Of a stretch of 64,000 nt of DNA, positions 1-9,003 are shown in pieces. The position numbers and the translations under genes were made by a program. The notes below the pieces were generated by a model. The model was not told the origin of the DNA and did no database searches. It worked only from the letters and a program-made list of their open reading frames with translations. The DNA is from Mesostigma viride. Taxonomy: Eukaryota > Streptophyta > Mesostigmatophyceae > Mesostigmatales > Mesostigmataceae. Within the stretch, counting starts at the first letter, position 1; each line of letters begins with the position of its first letter. The stretch covers positions 723,140 through 787,139 of the forward strand of contig RPFO01000692.1 of NCBI GenBank assembly GCA_009746045.1, given 5' to 3'.

Positions 1-1218
1 AATGTACGGTCAAAGTACAGGTGGTAAGGGTACTTTTTCACGTGAAACGTGAGTTCCGGAAATGCACGACCTAGCCATGGCGGCCTGCGCCCATGCATGC
101 AGTTTACGTTTGCGGACGATTTAGCTGGTAAAACCCAGGAAATAGATTTTATATGTCCTAAAGATGACACAAACCAATTTTTAGCTCCCGGGAATGCGAT
201 TTACCAGGTGTCGGCACTGCTCTTGCTGGAAAAAACTGCGACCAGGCAGGTTGACGGAATTGATGACTAAATTTACTTTACGGTGCAGTTCAAAGGGTTT
301 ATATGCTTCTTTATACTTATTATCATGCATGTGTGTAGAATTAAGTCAGTGCAGTAAAGATTTGATTATTTCGACCACTCTGTCATGTCATGGTTTGTGT
401 GCCGCAAGTGTCACTTTTGCGGGCACCGCCTGGGCCAAGATAACGCCATCCGTGCACGGTAAAGCTGAAATATCGTCACCTCATCGTTTTGTTATGTTCT
501 TACATGAGTTTGAGCTTGCAAGGCGCTGTCAGTTTCGAATCTTGATGCGCTTTCTTGACCGTTGCCTGCCCCTCTCTAAACCCCCCTTTTTTATGATGTT
601 ACCAGGCATTTGCCTTACCCTAGTGTACTTTTGCAGTTTTTTAGGCGCTGTATGGGTTTAAATACCTTCATAGCTATTAGTTATTCTTTTGCTACGTTCA
701 TACTGCGTGATTGTATGGCCATGGGCTGCATCCAGCGTGCTTTCAAGCTTATACGGGTGAGTGAAGAATCTTGGTGATAAACCACTGTCATCATGTGCCA
801 GCAAGTATGCTGGCCATGCCATGGCAAGGCAAAACAGTGTTAGCCATCTCTATTCTTGTTAAAAACAATTGAAATATGCTTAACCTACCCATTATATTGG
901 TGGTTAAGGCTCATAATAAAACCCTTTGTAGGTAGGTATCAATGCCCATTCCCTACGTGCGTGCATAGGCTCTCACACATATACTAAGGTATAATATAAC
1001 TGCAATATGATGATGCAAGTATGTTTTCCTGTTATGCTAGAAGGGAAATGAGTTGATTGGCATGGTTGGTTGCCACGGTGGTGTGTAGTATGACCGCACT
1101 TACATGCTTCCACATTGCTAGCAACCTCAAAACCCATTCTTAGGGCTGGTGGTTTTTGGTGAGTTTCAGGTAGAGGCTGTGGCCAAATTGAGCCCAGTTT
1201 TTTGCCATGTTTCAAGAA
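1..1218 (+). mobile_element. P-family TTAA element, copy I (5' end outside window)
   Basis: The first several hundred bases align, with substitutions and indels, to 40573 onward, inside a complete-ended copy of the same repeat (40375-42182). Shared stretches include a 'gtactttttcacgt' block, a 'cccgggaatgc' block and 'gctggaaaaaactgcga'. By position in the complete copy, about 200 bp of the left end lies before the window. The right terminus (CCATTTAGGGG then TTAA) was not found downstream, so this copy is diverged or broken. The frames inside it are short and not conserved between copies. It is interrupted at 1219 by a LINE insertion. Confidence 0.6.
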
Positions 1219-1228
1219 CTATATTGTT

Positions 1229-2173
1229 ATAATAATATAATTACTTACAGCAGAGTGAAATCACTCAAACCAAAGCAAACGCCCAGCTATAAACCTCTAT
1301 ACAGAGCCATGTCAAATCTCTATACTACGATAAGACCAATGGAAACTCCTAACGGGAGGAACCTAATAGCCCTGCTGCACCGCAAAATCAGCCCGCGTAC
1401 GGCGGAGCATGATGTCAGCCATGGCCCGAGTCAGCGCCACCGACAAGCGCTGACGCCAATATGACGTCCAGGTCCGCGCCGACCATGAGGCCCGCTGGCC
1501 CTCCAGGTCCAGCCGGTCCTCCCGGAGCCGGCAACACTCCTTGAAGAAGGCGGAGGTCAGGGGCCCCATGGCCCCAAACTCCTCCAGGACAAAGGGCACC
1601 ACACGATGGTGCCCGACGTCGCCGTAGGCCAGGAGCTTGGCCCGCTCCGCCCGGTCCGCCGTGTAACCTGCCGTGAGGGAGGCCCCAGCCACGTGGCTAA
1701 GAGCCAAGGGCCGCGCCACCGAAACGTCGATAAGCAGATCCCGGCCACCCCCCTCAAAGTCCAGCACCACGATGTCAGGCCGGTGGTTGGGGGAATAGAA
1801 GGCAGCGCCATCCGCATCCTCGGACCGGATGTTCGCGTGGGGGAAAACCGACCGAATCATGGCGAGCACCACCGTCAGGAGGACAGTGTGCAAATACAAA
1901 TACCAATTCTGATTCTGTTGGCCCCCCATGCAGGAAAGGTAGTGAGTCCCCGTGGGATCCAGCGGCTGCCCACAGCTACCACAAGGCCGCCCGGCCGGAA
2001 CAAGAGGCTGCGGGGCAAATAGCTGGTGCCGCGGAGCGCCACCGAGTAGTGGCTGGGAGCCAAGGCGAATGGGGGGGCCATGGGAAGAGCACGAAGGTAC
2101 GCCGAGCCCACACTCCGCAAGGAAAGCGAGAACAGCCACGCACGTCCCTGGGCGTTGAGGTCCGCGAAAAGAG
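1229..2173 (-). mobile_element. LINE copy A, 5'-truncated non-LTR retrotransposon
   Basis: The minus-strand element has a 3' end (low coordinate) that is an AT-rich tail, followed inward by a 3' UTR of about 135 bp and the C-terminal coding part. It is flanked by a 10-bp target site duplication, CTATATTGTT, at 1219-1228 and 2174-2183. The same 3' UTR recurs at 41927-42023, 56559-56668, 63063-63215 and 63826-64000. All copies share the 3' end and differ in their 5' breakpoints, the mark of target-primed reverse transcription. Tails are AT-rich rather than pure poly(A). This copy lacks the GAAGTA duplication found in the 3' UTR of copies B and C. Confidence 0.85.
1363..2173 (-). pseudogene. C-terminal fragment of LINE polyprotein, zinc finger plus restriction-like endonuclease
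   Basis: This is the C-terminal end of a retroelement polyprotein; the reverse transcriptase is missing through 5' truncation. The visible order is a CX2CX9HX3C finger (CGSCGQPLDPTGTHYLSC), then a PD-(D/E)XK-like core with RPDIVVLDFEGG and, after GRD, LLIDVSV. R2, R4, CRE and NeSL-type elements carry this combination of CCHC finger and restriction-like endonuclease, which nicks the target to prime reverse transcription. The first coding stretch (about 2050-2173, containing AYLRALPMAPP) is in another frame from the finger and nuclease, so a frameshift lies near 2020-2060. An equivalent, slightly shorter fragment is at 63216-63825. The clade cannot be assigned without the reverse transcriptase. 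Confidence 0.7.
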
Positions 2174-2183
2174 CTATATTGTT

Positions 2184-2928
2184 TGCACGCCTATATTTTT
2201 TCAACATGCATATGGATTTTATTGAATTTTTCCCACTCGTCCTTCCTCAGAAAATTGCCAAATCGCGAGCATGGGTTGACACCCTTGTAAAATTTTACAT
2301 GATTTGGTCAACATATGATTTTTTAGGCATATGCCCAAGCATTAGCATGATATTGAGTGCTCTGATGCATATCAAACATATGGGGTACCCACCTATACCC
2401 TTACCGCTACATGATCTCAAAGTTGGCATACTCAGTCCTATTTTTAGGACTGAGTTTTGACGTACGAGTTTTTATTCTACGTATTTTATTTACAACGTAC
2501 GATTTTTTTAACAATTAACATATAGTGCCTACTAAACGCAAATGGTTTTCACCTTTGCGGCATGCCTGATCAGAATATAGTGTGACAGGGACTCCACATG
2601 AGGGATGCTAGCAAGCACTACTGTAAAAAGCTACTGTAGCTGAAAAGTGCGGCCGGCGACCTGCCGGGACGCAAGTTTTATTTCAAGACCAGTAGTTTTC
2701 GTACGTTGCGCCCGACAACATCACTTGCGCATAATGCGGCGTGCGCCCTATTTATTATTCCCGTTTTCTCGTCGCCCCTTGCGTTGGGGCACCTCCTCCC
2801 CATCCGACGGCTCCAACCCCTGGCGCGCCGCAGCAAGGTCCATGTAGCATGTGCGGTACTCCGGGCGATTCGACAGCATGCAGCATGTCGGGCCACTGGA
2901 CAGGGCTCTCCAGCGACTGTCCGGCGTT
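2184..2928. other. No gene seen; AT-rich then GC-rich spacer
   Basis: The stretch 2184-2640 is AT-rich (with 'ttttta' runs and two 'acgta' palindromic patches near 2460-2510). From 2640 it turns GC-rich before the tandem repeats. Reading frames here are short and unsupported. It may be older P or other repeat sequence, but no homology to the rest of the window was detected by eye. Confidence 0.4.
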
Positions 2929-3145
2929 TTTCGGATCCATCTATGCGGTTTTCGGTCCCTCGCGTCGCGTCTATACGGTTTTTCGGTTCCATCTATGCGG
3001 TTTTCGGATCCTCGCGTCGCGTATTTGCGGTTTTTCGGTTCCATCTATGCGTTTTTTCGGATACTCGCGTCGCGTCTATGCGGTTTTTCGGATCCATCTA
3101 TGCGGTTTTTCGGATACTCGCGTCGCGTCTATGCGGTTTTTCGGG
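2929..3145 (+). repeat. Tandem repeat, about 50-bp unit, four to five copies
   Basis: The repeated module contains 'ccatctatgcggtttttcgg', then 'atactcgcgtcgcgt', then 'tatgcggttt'. Units differ by small substitutions (ggtccct, gatcctc and gatactc variants). Each unit contains CGCGTCGCG. No coding meaning is apparent. Confidence 0.85.
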
Positions 3146-3273
3146 TGTACCTGTCCGTCGGGCCGTTGGATTCACACATCTGACGGTCGTAAATCGGTGG
3201 GAGAGTAAATGGGTGGGAGAGAGGAGCAGTCCAAAACCAATGATTGTTCAGTGTTGTTGTTGTTCAGTGTTCA

Positions 3274-3710
<437 letters not shown>

Positions 3711-3748
3711 TCCCACGCCGCCCATGGGCAGATGGTACAGTGTTGTTG

Positions 3749-3780
<32 letters not shown>

Positions 3781-3803
3781 GGTGTGTCCCACGCCGCACA
3801 TGG
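3711..3803 (+). repeat. Duplicated 'cccacgccgc-catgggcag' unit with TTG and GGT tracts
   Basis: The segment 'gtcccacgccgc(c/a)catgggcag' occurs at 3709-3731 and again at 3786-3808, separated by a short (TTG)n tract and a (GGT)n tract. This looks like local duplication of the microsatellite edge, with the second tract drifting from TTG to GGT. Confidence 0.75.
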
Positions 3804-4250
3804 GCAGCAGAGAATCTATAGTGGCCGAGGGCTGGATATATGTAGTATCGGGGGTACTATCGGGGCACTGGGACATGGACGGTTGCATCATCGGATACCT
3901 TCGTGTGACTTCACAACGGGGTGTATCCTAGCAATTGATCGCACGCCAAGTAGCCTCGATGGAGTGGCATATAGGGGAGAGCACATTACCAGATACAGCA
4001 TGGATACTCCCCGGATGCACATCGACGTGGCCCCCGACCTCCGCCTGGACGGGAACCGCAACGGGGAACGGCAGTACACCCCCCGCATTAGTAGTTTGTT
4101 ATTAGGGGTCAATTTTTGCCGTATTTGCATTATGAATAACCCTGGATTGCTTGTTGGGAGCAAGTTAGAGTCCCGGGTTCTATATTATTTAATCAAAACC
4201 TTTTGTTTGTTTGTTTGTCCTGCAGCCGTTCAAGGCACATGGGTACTTAT
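3804..4250. other. Left flank of element X; no gene assigned
   Basis: A plus-strand frame stays open through 4092, but its product resembles nothing recognised. The last 60 bp (4190-4225) contains 'ttaatcaaaaccttttgtttgtttgtttg' followed by a CAG. Very similar ttaa + gttt-repeat + AG strings lie just right of X at 54230-54272, 54370-54415 and 54424-54470. The target region of X therefore appears to be made of such TTAA-rich repeats. Confidence 0.45.
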
Positions 4251-4254
4251 TTAA

Positions 4255-4380
4255 GGGGACGGGACATGCCCGAATTTTTCGGCGCCAAAAAATTCGCGCC
4301 GGAACCGAAGGTCATAAATTTCACGTGCACGGTGCGCGCACCCCTTGCGGAAGTGGCAATGGCGACTGCGTTCAGGCGAA
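4255..4380 (+). repeat. Element X left terminus and 5' subterminal block
   Basis: It begins GGGGACGGGACATGCCCG after the TTAA. The interior matches the right end of Y (52490-52608, minus strand): a 'ccaaaaaattcgcgcc'-type block, then near-identical 'cacggtgcgcgcacccctt' and 'gcggaagtggc', then the conserved ATG. X and Y thus carry the same 5' end in opposite orientations. Confidence 0.75.
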
Positions 4381-4499
4381 ACTACCACACTAGGGCAGGC
4401 GAAATGCAAAAATTTTACTCGAATCTAAAAGACGATGAGTTTATGATGTTAGTTTGTGGCGGAAATCAGCTGGTTTACAATATCGCTGTTGTTTTTTAA
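4359..4499 (+). CDS. Short conserved 5' reading frame of element X (MATAFRRN)
   Basis: This 46-codon frame begins 104 bp inside the X terminus and starts MATAFRRN. Element Y has the same eight residues 105 bp inside its own terminus (52503, minus strand). The two copies differ at three nucleotides in these eight codons (Ala, Phe and Arg codons), all synonymous third positions, as expected of selected coding sequence. After Asn-8 the two diverge, so this may be a first exon or the start of a degraded gene rather than a whole protein. No family is recognised, and the frame here ends at 4499 after GGNQLVYNIAVVF. Confidence 0.5.
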   Translation: MATAFRRNYHTRAGEMQKFYSNLKDDEFMMLVCGGNQLVYNIAVVF

Positions 4500-6208
4500 T
4501 GCCATCGGCATGGGGGGTAATCTGACTTTTTGGTCACGCGGAATAAAGTAGAATTCATGATAGCGGCAGTAAAATCGCGGTTTTAGGGTTGTTTTGACCG
4601 TGAAGCAGGCGTTAATACCCTTTGCATCGAATTCTAAACCGAGCTGGTGCTTTTTGCCAGATTTTCGGCCATAATCGGTAAGTAATTGTTCAGACCTGCG
4701 CAGTGCGTGTCTGACCTGTCCATGGAAGAACGGCAGTTGTTGCGCGCCTGAGCGAGGGATTTACGAGGGCGAGGTACAGATTTGTCGCGAATGTTATCTG
4801 CTATCAGTGCTTTCTTCTATGAGCTCATCGTTCGAGGTTTTTTGCGTTCTTTTTGGGCAGTTTCCGCCAGCTATCTCGCCGTCGCTTGCAGTTGTGTTGT
4901 CGAATACCTGGCAGCAGCCTTTAGATTGTTTTCGTTGATGTCGTGATCAGGGCCGCTTCAGTCGCAGCCTATAGCTCTTCGGGAAGGTATAAGGCATTTC
5001 ATAAAACGTGTTCCGGCAAGGATGTTGTGCGTATGGACGCTTCTTGTTGTGTGAGAGTGACGCACCCTCTCTTCGCAGCGGCATCACAGCGCTCATGCGC
5101 TGAAGGGCCGCCAATGGTTTCTTTGAATTTTATCGTGCAGGGATGGAAGTGTTATAGTGATGATGATGTTGGAGATATTGCATTTGTGTGACTGCATGTA
5201 GATAGCTGGCACCAATGGTTGTTTGAGCTTTCCTGTGTTATGATGATGTGACAAGACTACAATGTGCTGAGCCAACCATGGTTGACATGCATGACTGCAT
5301 GCAAGCTATATATACCATGTTCTTACTTGGTTCCTTGCCCTCCATAGTCCCACTTTGTCATCCATGCCGGGGAGGACAGTTTAGGAGGTGTTGTTGTGTT
5401 GACTAGCTTGGTTGGCATCAACCTTACACTCTAACCTGGGAGAAACATAGGAAATGCTGCTTAGGCATGTTAGGGCTAACATCGTCAAGGCTATGCACAT
5501 ATTTACAAGGCTGGCCATGCTGGAGGGATGATGAAGACATATGAGGTGCGTGGCCACCCCTTTGTACTTTGTAAACATACTCAGCATGGTTTTGGTGCAT
5601 GTTGGATGGCATAAGAAGTGGCACTGTGGGGTTACTAACTTACTGAGTGGGCCTTAGCGCCTTGTCAGGTGGTCATATAGGAAACCCATCAACTTGAGTA
5701 GTTCTTGTCACAATGACCCCCCACGTTGAGCATGCGTTGCCGTCAGCGTGCAAGACTTAATTATGTGTGCTTTGGTCAGTTTGCAGATGTCCTTGATGAA
5801 GAAGGAGGTGCTAGTGTGGCTGAATGGTTACTCTAATTTCCTTGTAGAGTCTACATGGGTGGCCGTCTTGGAATGGTTGTAACTTGGGCAGTTCTTGTCA
5901 GAATGGCGTCAATTCTTGAACATAGCAGGTACCGTATGTGCAGAGGTTGGCAGCATGTGGTTTGGCAAGTTTTTGCATGGTTTGGATGGATAAAGGGGTG
6001 TTTATGGTGTAAGATACACTAAAAAACCTCCCTTAGCTTCGTCACAGGTGGCTACCTAGGAAATCCATCAACTAGAGCTGCGCTCGTCAGAATGACCTGA
6101 AAATTTGGGGCTGCATGTCCCCCCACCTGTAATATTTGGGAATATATGGTGGAGCATGATATGATGTATAGCATAATGGCACATGGTCTGGAAATGGCTG
6201 ACGGCGGT
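4500..6208. other. Element X 5' region, noncoding, with degenerate repeats
   Basis: No convincing gene. From about 5665 three degenerate repeats occur, each with an 'aggtgg..tagga' part and a 'catcaact.gag...cttgtcagaatga' part: near 5665-5720, 5855-5925 and 6045-6105. A related stretch is in Y at about 51130-51200 (minus strand), and a shorter 'ggaaatccatcaacgtgagt' is at 53798-53817. They further link X and Y and may be regulatory or splice-related. Confidence 0.5.
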
Positions 6209-6503
6209 ATGGCTGACGGCGGAGCTCAGATCTTTTGCGTCTGAGCCCCAAATTTGGTCAGTTCACTTGCATTCGATGCGCTTTATTCAGACGTACACGC
6301 CAGTATAATCGGTTACGGCTGAAACGCAGTATTGCCAAAGTTATCGCGTGACAAGGCCACGAGCCACGAGATAGCCATGGCTGACGGCGGAGCTCATAAC
6401 TTTCACGTTTGAGCACCAATTTCAGCCGTGAATATCACAATCGACGCATCTTTCTACGACGCACATGCTGATATAATTTTCCGCAGCTGTTACGCAATAT
6501 ACG
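6209..6503 (+). promoter_or_regulatory. Two promoter-like monomers directly upstream of the X gene
   Basis: Unit 1 (6209-6376) and unit 2 (6377 to about 6495) both begin 'atggctgacggcggagctca'. They continue in parallel with substitutions ('gcgtctgagccccaaattt' against 'acgtttgagcaccaatttc', 'agtataat' against 'gatataat', 'aaacgcagtat' against 'ttacgcaatat'). The second ends a few bases before the ATG at 6504. A further partial copy of the start lies at 6194-6207. Tandem monomers before a first ORF recall the 5' UTR of some L1 elements. Promoter function is inferred from position only. Confidence 0.5.
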
Positions 6504-6856
6504 ATGAGCAAACGCCTCTCGACACAACGCAGCCTGGCGGCTGCGCTCAGCAATGAAAATACGTCTGCAGCTCCGGCTGCAGCCTCGCCCACTGGTCCAG
6601 AAGGCAGCGGCGCCACTAGCCAAGCTCTAGTGGTCGCCCAGCCCCCTCTGGCCGCCTCGCCAGCAGCGTCGCCTGAACCCAAGCGCAGTCGCCCTGCCGA
6701 GCCGACCTGGGAGGAGTTCGACTTTGACGTCAGCCAGCCCGGCTTTTTTGACAAGCTCAACCCCGACAAGAACCTGGGCTACGTGTTTTTCAGATCGTAT
6801 GCCTCGCTTCTCGAAATGTGCAAGCAACTCTTCCATCAGGGCCGCCTGTTTAACAC
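6504..6856 (+). pseudogene. Element X gene, N-terminal piece (L1-ORF1p-like protein)
   Basis: The frame opens MSKRLSTQRSLAAALSNEN, passes a low-complexity Ala/Pro/Ser stretch, then a conserved-looking segment with EPTWEEFDFD, FFDKLNPDKNLGYVFFRS and YASLLEMCKQLFHQGRLFN. It is cut at 6856 by the chromovirus block; AACAC at 6852-6856 and 39716-39720 is the 5-bp target duplication. The start fits because it lies just after the promoter-like monomers. It continues at 39716 and 52613. The exact frame across the first junction is uncertain: joining on AACAC puts the piece at 39721 one base out of the frame that reads best there. Confidence 0.55.
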
Positions 6857-7588
6857 GTATGGCTATTTAAAATAGCGCCTTAGTGATTGAGAATGAATGC
6901 GAAAGACCTTTGACTTCCTATGCGTCACAGCGCACGATGGTGGCTTAAGAATACTCGTCACACAATACGAATAAGCTCAAACCCGGAAAACCGGTTTCGT
7001 ATATTACAATGTTACCACACAGATTAAAACACTCAATGCGGGAAGACTTACACCCAGTAGGCGAGGGATTCACACTCGAGCCCACAGGAGATTTACACTC
7101 CAGGATTAAGCGATGGTAAATAATCTGTAGAGCAACGTGGTAAATTACGATACAAGGTCCGGATTGCTGGCATAGCTCGTGCCTTGCCTATTTTGTCCCT
7201 TCGTCCCCGTTGGCGGCTGCGCCTGGCGCTGCCAACCAGGCATGACGTGAGGTCCGCGGGGACGGGCTTCTCGAACCGTCTAGAACACATTAAAGACCAG
7301 TACGGCTAGAGGCCTCTCCTGAAAAATATCCAAATGTCCGTAGGTACCATCATAACGCATGTGCAGTGCCACTTGGCTGTCCCGTAACTCCCGTTCAGGC
7401 GCTAGGTCTGCCTACGGCGCAAAGGCCAAGTTCGTCAGCAAAACTTCTACACTTATACTTCCACACGGGTTGCCTCGGCTGCCAACTACTATGGCCTCGG
7501 CACTGGCGCCGGATTACGGTCGGCGCCGATCGACCGGGACGGATAATTTATATTTACCACAAACGGCATGTTGCATCCGTGCAACACA
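6857..7588 (-). repeat. G1 3' LTR
   Basis: 732 bp, essentially identical to 14598-15330 and 15331-16062. On the minus strand it follows a polypurine tract GGGGGGGGAGG and begins TGTGTTGCACGG. It ends CCATAC next to the target duplication GTGTT (AACAC on the plus strand, 6852-6856). The exact terminal bases are ambiguous by a few nucleotides because the flanks also read GTGTT. Confidence 0.88.
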
Positions 7589-7716
7589 CCTCCCCCCCCA
7601 ACAAAAGAGGCGGCTACTCCTGTAGCCGGGACTTATAAATGACTGTATACATGGTCACTGTTCCCTTCCAGGGCACGCATCGATCGTGCCAATTGTCACC
7701 GTCCGTTGGCGATGGT

Positions 7717-8982
7717 TTACGGCGCCGGGCGGTAAGGGCTCGGGCGGTGACCCCCACGAGCGGAGCCCCCACGGCCATGCCCGCGCAGAGGTGCGGCCGG
7801 GCGTTGACGCCGGTGGACACGCTCAGCCGGCGCGGCCTCAGCCGGCTCGGGAAGAGGCAGGCCATTGGCCTGGACTAGGGCGTGCTGGAAGGTGAGTTGC
7901 CGCTCGCCGGCGCGTGCATCATGGCGTTTGGCCAGGTTGACATCCCGCAGCGCCTCCAGTGGGAAAACGCTCAAGAAGGCGGCGAGGAACGTGTGTCGGG
8001 TGAGGGACACCGAACCTCCTGTCCAAACGATACCGCAGTGGTGGGTCCCGACAAAGGATGCCATGGCCTGGTCGAGGACAGACCGGGCGCCCCATGGGTC
8101 CGTGAACTGTACGGCAGAGAACATCTCTGGCGGGAGCACGTGCCGATAAAACTCCACCGGCTGATCCGCGTGAAACCGCGGATGTGCAGCACCTGCATGG
8201 GCGCCGCCCGGGGTGTCCCCCGCGAGATCGTACATGATCCCGTCGATCACGTGGGTTGGGGCCACGATGCGGCGGCGCTCCGCAACCGGCACCGCCAGCG
8301 GCACGTCGACGTCAAGCTCCAGTAAGGACATGCCCTCCGGTTGCGCCAACTGAACGCCTAAGGTGGGACGCACCCTCACGCGGGCCCACACGAAACCCTG
8401 GGGGGCAGGCCCAGCATCGGCGCACATGACACGCACGCGAGCAATGGTGGCAGCCTGCGTACGCCGTAGAACCGTGGTTACAGTCGTGAAACGCCGGGGG
8501 CGCAGGACAGGGGCGGGCGGAATCGACCGAGGCACTGTGGTCGCGGCAGCGGGAGTAACCGATGCCGGGGCTTGCTGGGCTCCGAGGAGATGTTGCACCA
8601 AAAGTGACTGCTGTCGCAACATCTCTTGCAGCATATGTGACTGCTGCTGGAAAAGCTCGACCAGCTGGGGGGTACTAGCCACGGCGGCCGCGTTGGGAGC
8701 GTGGGCTCCACCCGCCAGCGCAGGCAACGCACCAGCAACCTGCCCCTGAGCCGGCTCAGCTGCCGTCCGCGGCAGGGGGGCGCTGCCGGGAGCGGTTGGA
8801 CCCATCGCGCCGCGCTCACCAACCCCTGAGTCGCCCGCAGAGGAACTGTTGTCATCTGCCACCGCAGGGGATGCATTTCCACCACCGGCGGTATCCGCAC
8901 CGAATAACTCGATGTCGCCCATGGACTCCTGGGGCGGGGCGGCCTGCATCAAGGCAATGCACATGCAAGGAGCATTACGCAA
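7717..8982 (-). CDS. G1 extra ORF after integrase, unknown function
   Basis: 421 codons, starting 21 bp after the integrase stop and ending about 130 bp before the 3' LTR. The N-terminal third is low-complexity Ala/Gly/Pro/Ser. A Gln-rich, probably coiled-coil part follows (LVELFQQQSHMLQEMLRQQS), then a mixed region (HVLPPEMFSAVQFTDPWGAR, HTFLAAFLSVFPLEALRDVN) and a basic Arg/Gly-rich tail that could bind nucleic acid. No signal peptide or membrane segment is seen, so it does not look like an envelope protein despite its env-like position. MGDIELFG at 8922 is an alternative start. The same ORF in G2 has one frameshift. Function is not assigned; a second Gag-like or nucleic-acid-binding protein is possible. 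Confidence 0.7.
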   Translation of the reverse strand: MRNAPCMCIALMQAAPPQESMGDIELFGADTAGGGNASPAVADDNSSSAGDSGVGERGAMGPTAPGSAPLPRTAAEPAQGQVAGALPALAGGAHAPNAAAVASTPQLVELFQQQSHMLQEMLRQQSLLVQHLLGAQQAPASVTPAAATTVPRSIPPAPVLRPRRFTTVTTVLRRTQAATIARVRVMCADAGPAPQGFVWARVRVRPTLGVQLAQPEGMSLLELDVDVPLAVPVAERRRIVAPTHVIDGIMYDLAGDTPGGAHAGAAHPRFHADQPVEFYRHVLPPEMFSAVQFTDPWGARSVLDQAMASFVGTHHCGIVWTGGSVSLTRHTFLAAFLSVFPLEALRDVNLAKRHDARAGERQLTFQHALVQANGLPLPEPAEAAPAERVHRRQRPAAPLRGHGRGGSARGGHRPSPYRPAP

Positions 8983-9003
8983 AAGGTAAGAGATGGGCCA
9001 GAA

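Noticed and set aside
1-660. Plus-strand 155-codon frame (194-661) as a gene
   Set aside because: The matching region of P copy III has a different frame pattern, so there is no coding conservation.
7093-7290. 65-codon minus-strand frame repeated in every chromovirus LTR
   Set aside because: Present because LTRs are repeated; short, no domain, and LTRs of this group are not coding.
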